Shown: one piece after another, positions 48,582 through 56,538 of the stretch
Layout: the number at the start of each line of letters is the position of its first letter
Numbering within the stretch: position 1 is the stretch's first letter
Assembly: GCF_005938745.2 (NCBI RefSeq)
Contig: NZ_VCBX02000001.1
Coordinates: 1,895,001-1,959,000 of the forward strand
From: Rhodococcus sp. KBS0724
GTDB taxonomy: Bacteria; Actinomycetota; Actinomycetes; Mycobacteriales; Mycobacteriaceae
DNA: 64,000 nucleotides
Direction: 5' to 3'
The notes under the pieces: generated by a model
The model's input: only the letters and a program-made list of their open reading frames with translations
Told to the model about the DNA's origin: nothing
The model's database searches: none
Translations under genes and position numbers: made by a program

Positions 48582-50675
48582 GTGAGTGGGAGTAGTGCGT
48601 TGACGTTGGGTGTGAACTCGCTACCCGCAACAGAACTGTCGGACACGCTCTGGGTCGATATTCTGCCGTGGCTGGACGACTATGTGTCCGACCGTGCCGC
48701 CCTACTCGAGCCCCTGGCGCCGTCCCCGGACTGGTGGTTCAGTGAGTCGCCGTCGTTCACCGTCCTCGAAGTCGATCTCGAAAAACTGCTGTCCGAATTG
48801 GCGTCGCTCTACATTTCCCACCATTCGTCAGCGGTTTTGAGGGAGAGTTTCCCGCTCCTCGATCCGAGTGTGCCGTTTGGTGCGCTCGGGCTCGATACAC
48901 GCGCCGTGACGTCGCTGGCCCGTTTGGCCTCGCACGCGAATGTCGGCGAACTGCTGACTCACACCACTGCGGAGATTTTCGGTGTTCGCGGAACCAGCGA
49001 GCAGACAGTTCACCATGTGGTTCACAGCTTGCTCGTGTGTGCGGTGATGACGGATCCCCGCTCACGGATCGAGACAGCGGACGACGGAGCGGCCCCGCCC
49101 GCGATCACTGCCTTACTCGACGATCTCGAGCAGTTGGCGGTGTGGCGACGGGTCCGCGGTCAGGATGCGCGGCCGTTGGTCACCGTCGAGATCGATGACG
49201 AGTCGCCGGAACCTATCCAGGAGTTGGCAGCCCGAATTTCCGCGTTGACACCAAATGATCTGCCTGCCGTGCATCGAACCGACGCGATGGACGAGATCGA
49301 CAACCTATTTTCACAACTCGACGAACGTGAGTCGCTGGTCTTGCGGGAGCGCATTGTGGCGCCGGTGCCGCAGCGGCGAGGAGCGGTCGGCGCGAAGATT
49401 GGTGTGGGCTCGGGACGAGTAGGGCAAATCGAAGCCGAGGTGAAAGCAAAGATCAACGACGCCTGTGGGTTCGGAACTGCAGTCGGAAACTTGCTTGCCA
49501 GCTTGCGCGTCGAGATTCAGCCGGTAGCTTCGCTCGAGCGCCTTCTGGAATTGCATCCGAGCATCGCCGCCGAGGTGCCCGGGTACGGCGTTCCCTTGTG
49601 GTTGGTTCTCGATCGGCTCGACGACTACTTCGAGGTCACCGATGGTTGGGCTGCCGCGCCCGGGGTGGCGGCAGCAAAGAAGCGCACCCAGACATTGCTC
49701 GAGGACTTCGAATCACCCAACGGCGTAGTAGCTCTCGGCGACGTCGTAGATGCGGTGTCGATGTCTCGAGGTGAGCTCGAGAAGTGGCTCGACTGGTGCG
49801 GAATCACCGTTGTTTCCGGGTCTGCTTTGACCAGGGCGCGCCGAATTTCCGACCTGGCAGTCGGCGCACTGGAGGCGTTGGGGACGCCAAAGACTGTTCC
49901 CGAACTGGCGGAGTTGCTGAAGACAGATCGCCCCGAACGGTCGATCGAGCGGGCCCTCGAAGCGGATGATCGCGTCGTACTCGACGCCGGTTCGTGGCAC
50001 CTTCAGGCTTGGGGTAGTGCGGATGCCATTGCAGACGAAGCTGTTCCGGAACCCAGTGAGTTCAACGTCGGCGGCGATGGAATCGTTCGACGTAAGCGCT
50101 CACGCGATACAGCCAAACCGCCGGAGCAGACGCGTCGCCTGTACCGCTCTGGCAATGTCTGGCGATACCGTACGACGGTCACGTCAGAGCATGTGCGGGG
50201 TTCGAGCTTTGCGGTGCCGGCCGGTGTGGCGGTCGCAGCCGGTTGTGTGCGAGGCGAGAGCGTGGAACTCGAGAGTCATCTTGGTGTTCAGGCTGTTCGG
50301 TGGAGTGGTGCTCAGCCGACCTTCGGCACAATCCGTAGATTCCTCCGTGAGCTGTCCGCGGTCGTGGGCGAAGACATCTTGCTCGAATTGTGGCAGGACG
50401 GGACGTTCCGGGTGGTGCGTCCGGTCGTTGTGCACGCCGATGTCGATCCATTGCGACAAGCACTTGCCGAAATCGGCAACCGTGAACCGTTGCGCACCGC
50501 CGATCGGCACGTCGTGCGCATTCTCGCCGAAGCGGTGAGTCTCCCCGGCGAAGATCGGCCGCGAAAGCTGTTGCGAGCATACGAAGATCGAGGTGAGGAT
50601 GCAATCCTCGATCTGTTGGAAGCGGCCTGGGTTCACACCGCAGGATCCGCAGATTCGGAGGCTGGCGATGCCTGA
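48582..50675 (+). CDS. Sigma-70 region-4-like HTH protein, first gene of the MORC/Z1 operon
   Basis: A 697-residue protein. Near residues 245-300 is a segment like sigma-70 region 4 (LDERESLVLRERI, then IGVGSGRVGQIEAEVKAKI), a typical DNA-binding helix-turn-helix. The flanks are helical, and a later winged-helix-like part (VPELAELLKTDRPERSIERALEADDRV, residues 445-470) may be a second DNA-binding unit. The C terminus (RRFLRELSAVVGEDILLELW) is unassigned. No region 2 (core -10 binding) is seen, so it is probably not a working sigma factor. It overlaps the next gene by 8 bases. It could be a DNA-recognition or regulatory subunit for the operon. Confidence 0.72.
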   Translation: MSGSSALTLGVNSLPATELSDTLWVDILPWLDDYVSDRAALLEPLAPSPDWWFSESPSFTVLEVDLEKLLSELASLYISHHSSAVLRESFPLLDPSVPFGALGLDTRAVTSLARLASHANVGELLTHTTAEIFGVRGTSEQTVHHVVHSLLVCAVMTDPRSRIETADDGAAPPAITALLDDLEQLAVWRRVRGQDARPLVTVEIDDESPEPIQELAARISALTPNDLPAVHRTDAMDEIDNLFSQLDERESLVLRERIVAPVPQRRGAVGAKIGVGSGRVGQIEAEVKAKINDACGFGTAVGNLLASLRVEIQPVASLERLLELHPSIAAEVPGYGVPLWLVLDRLDDYFEVTDGWAAAPGVAAAKKRTQTLLEDFESPNGVVALGDVVDAVSMSRGELEKWLDWCGITVVSGSALTRARRISDLAVGALEALGTPKTVPELAELLKTDRPERSIERALEADDRVVLDAGSWHLQAWGSADAIADEAVPEPSEFNVGGDGIVRRKRSRDTAKPPEQTRRLYRSGNVWRYRTTVTSEHVRGSSFAVPAGVAVAAGCVRGESVELESHLGVQAVRWSGAQPTFGTIRRFLRELSAVVGEDILLELWQDGTFRVVRPVVVHADVDPLRQALAEIGNREPLRTADRHVVRILAEAVSLPGEDRPRKLLRAYEDRGEDAILDLLEAAWVHTAGSADSEAGDA

Positions 50676-52179
50676 CATCTCGGAGGTGGCGACAGTCGGC
50701 CCGAAGGCGCTATCAGCTGACGAATCCCTCGCCGGCGCAGTGGGGTTGCACCACACCATCACCACCGCGCTCGCAGATCTGGTGGATAACAGTCTCGACG
50801 CCGGTGCCGCGCACGTGTTGATTCGCTTTGTGCAGGACGGGACTCGGATTGTCTCGATGATGCTGATAGACGACGGCCTGGGAATGGACGCCGCCACGAT
50901 CGACGCAGCGATGACCTACGGGCGCCGACGCGATTACGGCGCAGCAGATTTGGGTCACTTCGGTGTTGGTATGAAGGCCGCATCGCTCAGTCAGGCCCGG
51001 GTCCTGCGAGTGTGGTCGAGGCGCTCGGGTAATCCCACCCAAGGCCGCGAGATCAACTCCGGGCAGGGGCGCCAGGCGGTTTCAGTAATCGAAGAGGGGG
51101 AGGCCGCAGCTTTCTTCGATGCCGTCACTCCGCGCTTTCCGTTCGATTCCGGCACCATCGTCGAATGGCGCGACATCACAACATTTCTGATGTCCGCCAA
51201 CGAGGACGAGCAGACCAGTTGGCTCGAACAAACCATCAACGACGTGCGCAACCACCTCGGTGTGGTGTTCCATCGACTGATCGAATCCGGCCGAGTCGCA
51301 CTGACGATCGATGTCTTCGACCTCGAGGCAGGCCGGGCCGGGGCGTTGCGCTCGGTGGGTGCGCTCGATCCGTTCTCCTACCCGCGCACCGGTTCCCCGA
51401 ATTACCCGCAGCAGCTGAGTGCGTCGGTCGACGGATCGGATTTAGTTGCCAATGCCCATATCTGGCCGGCTCGGAGCAATGCGCCGGAATTTCGACTCAG
51501 CGGTGCGCCTGGTAGGGATCAGCAAGGGTTGTACTTCTATCGACACGATCGGCTCCTGCAGATCGGTGGCTGGAACGGGATTGTTCGGGGGCGTCCGGAT
51601 TACGGATTGGCCCGCGTTGCGGTCGACCTTGACGAGAACGTGTTGCAGCACATCACGATCAATCCCGAAAAATCGGGAGTCACTCTTGATGCGACTGCAG
51701 CGGCTGCCCTCGACAGCGCGGTATTCTCCGGCGGAACCGGGAACTTCCGCTCCTATCTCGACGACGCCGAAAACTCGGTCCGCGCGGCGCGTAGTCATCA
51801 GCCCCGGCCGATCAGCGTCGTAGAGCCTTCTTCGGGTTTGCCCGAGGATGTGCTCGATTCATTCAGCGACGCATTCGAATTCACCGTTGGCGCCGATCCG
51901 GTTGCCATCGGATGGCGCGCATTGGCGCGAGATCAATTCTTCGAAGTAGACCTCAAAACGCGAACTTTGTGGATCAATGCGCGCTTTCGGCGCGACCTGC
52001 TGGGGCACCGAAGTCTCGACACCACGGACGCGCCGGTGCTGAAGTCGTTGATCTATCTGCTGGTCGGTGAAATGTTCGAGGGCATCAGGATCAGCGCGCG
52101 GCAGAAGGAAAAGATGCAGGCGTGGCAGGAAGTCCTGATCTCGGCAATGGCGGCACATCGAGAGCAGGTAGCGCAGTGA
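50668..52179 (+). CDS. MORC-like GHKL ATPase
   Basis: A 503-residue protein with a Hsp90/MutL-type ATP site: N-box DLVDNSLDAGA, DxGxG-type IDDGLGMD and GHFGVGMKAASLSQA near residues 25-100. The layout resembles the prokaryotic MORC/paraMORC ATPases found in restriction-like operons. It should be an ATP-gated clamp on DNA. ATG 50668 lies inside the previous gene, with GGAGG eight bases before it. The next gene overlaps by GTGA, so ATPase and Z1 protein are tightly coupled. Confidence 0.85.
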   Translation: MPDISEVATVGPKALSADESLAGAVGLHHTITTALADLVDNSLDAGAAHVLIRFVQDGTRIVSMMLIDDGLGMDAATIDAAMTYGRRRDYGAADLGHFGVGMKAASLSQARVLRVWSRRSGNPTQGREINSGQGRQAVSVIEEGEAAAFFDAVTPRFPFDSGTIVEWRDITTFLMSANEDEQTSWLEQTINDVRNHLGVVFHRLIESGRVALTIDVFDLEAGRAGALRSVGALDPFSYPRTGSPNYPQQLSASVDGSDLVANAHIWPARSNAPEFRLSGAPGRDQQGLYFYRHDRLLQIGGWNGIVRGRPDYGLARVAVDLDENVLQHITINPEKSGVTLDATAAAALDSAVFSGGTGNFRSYLDDAENSVRAARSHQPRPISVVEPSSGLPEDVLDSFSDAFEFTVGADPVAIGWRALARDQFFEVDLKTRTLWINARFRRDLLGHRSLDTTDAPVLKSLIYLLVGEMFEGIRISARQKEKMQAWQEVLISAMAAHREQVAQ

Positions 52180-55100
52180 GCGAGGAAGTCTTCCGTGCTG
52201 TGGCACGCGAACTGGGCGAAGGGTTTCCACCCGAAGACGTTCTGTACCCGGTCAATGCACGGTTGCGGGCCAGCTATCCCGACGGGTTGACCATCGCCGA
52301 CATCGTTGACGTCTTCCTCGACGACAGTGCTGTTGCCGTGCGGACCGCTCTGCGTTCACGATTGCGTCAGTGGGACGCCGAGAGCGTTGAAACGTGGGTC
52401 GGCGCCACCGCCGCCCAGAGCAGCGAGCGTCGAACCTTGGTCTACGAATTGCTCGGACTGCCCGCGCACGTGCACGACGAACTCAGCGCGAAGTTTCCTC
52501 GCGAAGGTGGTCCCGTGGTGATTGCGGCTCAGCAGCCGTGGGATCCCTGGTACACCGCAGAGCGCAGGCGCGAGCACGACTTCTACTGGCGTGCCTACAA
52601 GCGAGTTCTGGCGGATAAGAACTGGGACGAGAAGACAATCGGCGAACTGGATGTAGCAACCACTGAGGTCGTTCACCGGCTCGCCGACCCAACCAGGCCG
52701 GAGCCGTATCAGTCCAAGGGACTGGTGGTCGGCTATGTCCAGAGCGGAAAAACGGCGAATTTCAGTGGCGTAGTGGCCAAGGCAATCGACGCCGGGTACC
52801 GCTTGGTCATCGTGTTGACCGGCACTATCGAGATTCTGAGGAGCCAGACGCAGCGACGCCTCGACATGGAGTTGGTCGGTCGCCAGAACATCAGCGCGGG
52901 CGTCGACGACGATTACGCCAACGACGAAGATTGGCGCGACGGGAACTTTCTCGAGCACGAAATCGATCCCAACAAGACCAACGAGATTCCCGCAATTCGT
53001 CGACTCACCACGTCGACGTTCGACTACAAGAGCCTGCTTGCGGGCTTGAGCGCGTTGCACTTCGAGACAGTGGATCACTCACTTCCGCTCAATGCTCCGA
53101 AGAATCTGTACCCCAGCAATATTCGGATCGCTGTGGTCAAGAAGAATGTCTCGAGCCTCAAGAAGTTGGTCGCGGACCTGAAGAAAGTTCCCACCGAACT
53201 CGATCAGATCCCAGCGTTGATCATCGACGACGAGGCAGATCAGGCGTCGGTGAACACAATTGATCCGAAGAAGATGAAAACCGAGCAGATCGAGCGGACG
53301 GCGATCAACGGCCAGATCGCGGAGATCCTTGGTCTTCTCAAGCGTGCCCAGTACATCGGTTACACCGCAACACCTTTTGCCAACGTGTTTGTCGATCCGG
53401 AAGACAGTGTCAATGTCTTTCCTTCGGACTTCATCGTCAGTCTCGAGCGGCCCGGCCCGTACATGGGTGGTGCGGACTTCCACGATCTCGACGACGTCGA
53501 GGACGACGACAAGACGCCGGCCAATTCGAACGAGAAAGCGTACGTACGAGATCTCCGGGCCGAGTGCGACGAGGATCGTTCTGCCGAGCAATTGCGGGCC
53601 CTCGACTCGTTTGTCCTGACCGGGGCGATCAAGCTTTTCCGGGAATCGAAGGGCGCCAAGCCGTATCGGCACCACACGATGCTGGTGCACGAATCGGTGA
53701 AGCAGGCCGAGCATGATGCTGTAGCGGACGACTTCAAAGCTTTGTGGAAATCGGCCGGATACAGCCAGGCCAAAAGTCTTTCCAGGCTCGACAAGCTCTG
53801 GGCCGAGGACTTTGCGGTGGTGAGTGCGGCTCGGGGCAGTGAACTGCCGAACCCTGGGTCGTTTGCCGAGTTGGAGGAGTTCATCGGCGCCGCCTACGAC
53901 AAGATTTCCGAGGGCACCAGCCCCGTCATCGTGGTCAATGGTGCGGCGGAGAAGGACTACAACCAGGATTCTCTCGATTTCCAGGAACGAGGAGTGTGGA
54001 AGGTCCTCGTAGGCGGCACGAAGCTGAGTCGCGGCTTCACCGTCGAGGGACTTACCATCACCTACTACACCCGCAGAACCGGCCAAGCCGACACGTTGAT
54101 GCAGATGGGCCGGTGGTTCGGCTTCCGGCCCGGCTACCGAGACCTGGTACGGCTGTTCATCGGTCGCTCCGTCGGTGGACCGGCCGGTGCCGACTTCGAC
54201 ATGTACAAGGCGTTCGAGGCTATCGTGCAGGACGAGGAAGAGTTCCGGCGTGAGCTCACCAGGTTCAGCGGTGTGAACGAGAACGGCGAGCCGTGGGTTA
54301 CCCCACGCGACGTTCCGCCGATGGTGTTCCAGCAGCTGCCGTGGCTCAAGCCCACTGCGCGGAACAAGATGTTCAACGCCGAGCTGGCTTATCGCGGTAT
54401 GGGCGGCGAGAGTTTCAGTTTCACGATGCAGCCGCCGCGTGGTGACGGCTCGATCAATGCCAGACATTTTGCTGCTGTCGGTCCGATGCTGAAGTCGCTG
54501 AACGATTCCGGGACCTTCAACTTTGTGGACAAGGACGACGTTGTGCGATCGTTCTCCGCAAGGTACGGAATTGTCCCGGCCCCCGTTGTTCTGGACGGAG
54601 TCGACCAATTCGAGTGGGCGACGGGCTGGAGCTTCGGACCGCACCGTGAGGCGCTCGCGGCAGCAATCGAGGCAGGCTTGCTCGAGGACTTCGCAGTTCT
54701 CCTGCCACAACCTAAAACGCGTGAGCCCATCGAGATCAAGGGCTGGCACGAGAAACTGCCGATCGTCAATCGTAAGCGTCAAGAGCGTGAGTACCGGACG
54801 GGCTTCACCGGCACCGCTGTTCGTGAGCGCGATGCCATCGAACACATTGCCGGCAGTCCGAAGAAGAACGGTGGGCCTCTTGCCGGCGCACTGCACCGCA
54901 AGACTCGCGGCGCGTTGATTCTGGTGTTTGCCAACGACCCGGGTCCACGTCAGTTGAAGCGGGCACAGGCCGGTCCGGTGGATTCGCGCGACTTCGCCAC
55001 ACTGTTCTCGTATGCGCTGCCGCAGGCTGCGGAACCGTTGGGGCGGATCGGTTTTCGGGTCAAACAATCAGGAACAGGTGCGATAGTCGATGCAAACTAG
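52176..55100 (+). CDS. Z1-domain superfamily 2 ATPase
   Basis: A 974-residue protein. Motif I is GYVQSGKTANF near residue 185, motif II is IDDEADQAS near 350, the GYTATPFANV block lies near 392, and the late GGTKLSRGFTVEGLT and QMGRWFGFRPGY (motif VI-like) near 615-650. This set defines Z1 proteins, which accompany MORC ATPases in predicted DNA-restriction systems. The N-terminal 170 residues and the 200 after motif VI are unassigned and may bind DNA or hold nuclease function. The start is GTG 52176 with AGG upstream; longer readings run into the MORC gene. Confidence 0.87.
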   Translation: MSEEVFRAVARELGEGFPPEDVLYPVNARLRASYPDGLTIADIVDVFLDDSAVAVRTALRSRLRQWDAESVETWVGATAAQSSERRTLVYELLGLPAHVHDELSAKFPREGGPVVIAAQQPWDPWYTAERRREHDFYWRAYKRVLADKNWDEKTIGELDVATTEVVHRLADPTRPEPYQSKGLVVGYVQSGKTANFSGVVAKAIDAGYRLVIVLTGTIEILRSQTQRRLDMELVGRQNISAGVDDDYANDEDWRDGNFLEHEIDPNKTNEIPAIRRLTTSTFDYKSLLAGLSALHFETVDHSLPLNAPKNLYPSNIRIAVVKKNVSSLKKLVADLKKVPTELDQIPALIIDDEADQASVNTIDPKKMKTEQIERTAINGQIAEILGLLKRAQYIGYTATPFANVFVDPEDSVNVFPSDFIVSLERPGPYMGGADFHDLDDVEDDDKTPANSNEKAYVRDLRAECDEDRSAEQLRALDSFVLTGAIKLFRESKGAKPYRHHTMLVHESVKQAEHDAVADDFKALWKSAGYSQAKSLSRLDKLWAEDFAVVSAARGSELPNPGSFAELEEFIGAAYDKISEGTSPVIVVNGAAEKDYNQDSLDFQERGVWKVLVGGTKLSRGFTVEGLTITYYTRRTGQADTLMQMGRWFGFRPGYRDLVRLFIGRSVGGPAGADFDMYKAFEAIVQDEEEFRRELTRFSGVNENGEPWVTPRDVPPMVFQQLPWLKPTARNKMFNAELAYRGMGGESFSFTMQPPRGDGSINARHFAAVGPMLKSLNDSGTFNFVDKDDVVRSFSARYGIVPAPVVLDGVDQFEWATGWSFGPHREALAAAIEAGLLEDFAVLLPQPKTREPIEIKGWHEKLPIVNRKRQEREYRTGFTGTAVRERDAIEHIAGSPKKNGGPLAGALHRKTRGALILVFANDPGPRQLKRAQAGPVDSRDFATLFSYALPQAAEPLGRIGFRVKQSGTGAIVDAN

Positions 55101-55133
55101 GTGCGTAGCGGTGAAGAACAGGGACGGATTCTG

Positions 55134-55988
55134 ATGGCAAAGACCATTGCGACAATCAACCTCAAGGGTGGCGTCGGTAAGACGACGATCACGGCGGGGT
55201 TGGCGGAGTTCATGTCGCTCGAATTCGGGCAGCGTGTGTTGCTGATCGACCTTGATGCGCAGATCAACCTCACCACCATGATGATCAGTGAGGATCACTG
55301 GCTCGAGCTGAACAAGAAGGGGCTCACCAGCGCCACCATCTTCCGTGATGCGGTTGAAGGTACGTCGAACTTCGACTTGCACGGGACAATTCAGCGTGGG
55401 GTCTCGCCGGTCAAACGCGTCACCGGTGTGGATCTGCTGCCCTCGTCGCTCGATCTGATCGAGTTGCAGGAGGAGATCAGTGCCCTTCGGGTGGCTGACC
55501 GAAGTTCCACCAAGCCGGTCGAGTTGTTGCGCGACGCTGTGGCCCCCGTGATGGATTACTACGACTACGTGCTGATCGACTGCCCACCCAACTTGGGCCC
55601 AATCACGCTCAATGGTTTGGCAATGGCTGACGGCTATGTTATTCCCACGATCCCGGATGTGCTGTCTACGTACGGCATTCCGCAGATCCAGACGCATATC
55701 GCCAAGTTCGGCAAGGAAATCGGCCGTGAGCTCTTCGAGTTGGGGTTGGTGATCACCAAGTACAAGTCGAATTCCGCGGTGCACCGGACCACCGTCAGGA
55801 ATCTTCGACGCGATCCCAACGTCCCACACGTATTGCCCGAATATCTCGCGGAGTCGAATCAGATTGCCGCATCAGCGGAGTTTCATCCGTACGGAACCTT
55901 GAAAGTGAAGTACGGCAACGCAGGTCAGTTCGATCAGATGCGTGCGATCACGCAGAACATTCTCACGGAAGCGCAGGCGAAGCTATGA
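55134..55988 (+). CDS. parA: ParA/MinD-family ATPase
   Basis: A 284-residue Walker-type ATPase: deviant Walker A KGGVGKTTITAGLAEFM, Walker A' DLDAQINLTTMM, Walker B VLIDCPPNLGP. The full-length fold fits the ParA/Soj family, which positions DNA or protein complexes. No parB or parS is visible nearby; its partner may be the small gene that overlaps it. ATG 55134 has GGGACGG just upstream. It lies 33 bases after the Z1 gene and is part of the same operon, where it could localise the MORC-Z1 complex (inference). Confidence 0.87.
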   Translation: MAKTIATINLKGGVGKTTITAGLAEFMSLEFGQRVLLIDLDAQINLTTMMISEDHWLELNKKGLTSATIFRDAVEGTSNFDLHGTIQRGVSPVKRVTGVDLLPSSLDLIELQEEISALRVADRSSTKPVELLRDAVAPVMDYYDYVLIDCPPNLGPITLNGLAMADGYVIPTIPDVLSTYGIPQIQTHIAKFGKEIGRELFELGLVITKYKSNSAVHRTTVRNLRRDPNVPHVLPEYLAESNQIAASAEFHPYGTLKVKYGNAGQFDQMRAITQNILTEAQAKL

Positions 55989-56476
55989 GTGCGGGTATCG
56001 ATGAAGCGCGTCGTCGGGTGCAGGTGCAGGAAACCGGTGCTGCGCTCTTGAAGCTGGGGGCGACGAATGCCTCGGCATCAGTGTTGCTGGCTAAGCTGGT
56101 TCAGGTAGTTGCGGAGGAAGCCGCTCGTACCCCGCGCTTCGCGAAGGCAATCGAAGAGGCTTTCGCGGTTCCGTCCGACGGATCAGCCGCGGTGGTAACA
56201 GCTCCTGCGCCGGCACCCCGTCGTCGGGCCGCGGCACCGAAGGTGAAACGCGAGCCGGGGGCCTTCGACCCCTTCGATGTTTTCAAGGATGATGGGGAAG
56301 GGGTTCTGTTGGAACGTCTTTCAGCTCTCGATGCGGACGGGATCAAGGACATCATCGCGGAACAGGAAATCGATACGCACAAGGAGACGGGTCGCAAGCG
56401 CAAAGTGGATGTGCTTGCAGTCTGGACCGTCGAGCGAGTGAAGGCACTGACCTCGAAGGGCAGTGCGTTCCGGTAG
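55985..56476 (+). CDS. Small ParA partner candidate, SAP-like C terminus
   Basis: A 163-residue protein. The N-terminal 75 residues are helical, the middle is Pro/Ala-rich and basic (APAPAPRRRAAAPKVKREPG), and the C-terminal 50 residues (LERLSALDADGIKDIIAEQEIDTHKETGRKRKVDVLAVWTVERV is the region) resemble short SAP/Rho-N-type DNA- or RNA-binding helices. ATGA overlap with parA strongly suggests coupled partners, as parA/parB pairs do. No ParB motif is seen. It may be a DNA adaptor in place of ParB. Confidence 0.68.
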   Translation: MSAGIDEARRRVQVQETGAALLKLGATNASASVLLAKLVQVVAEEAARTPRFAKAIEEAFAVPSDGSAAVVTAPAPAPRRRAAAPKVKREPGAFDPFDVFKDDGEGVLLERLSALDADGIKDIIAEQEIDTHKETGRKRKVDVLAVWTVERVKALTSKGSAFR

Positions 56477-56538
56477 GTCGGGGAGCTGATTTGCAACTGG
56501 CTCGTCTGTTTTCACTGTTGTCTGACGGAGGTATTTCA

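Noticed and set aside
53079..55067. 662-residue minus-strand ORF
   Set aside because: It is the shadow of the Z1 ATPase, whose motifs are unambiguous.
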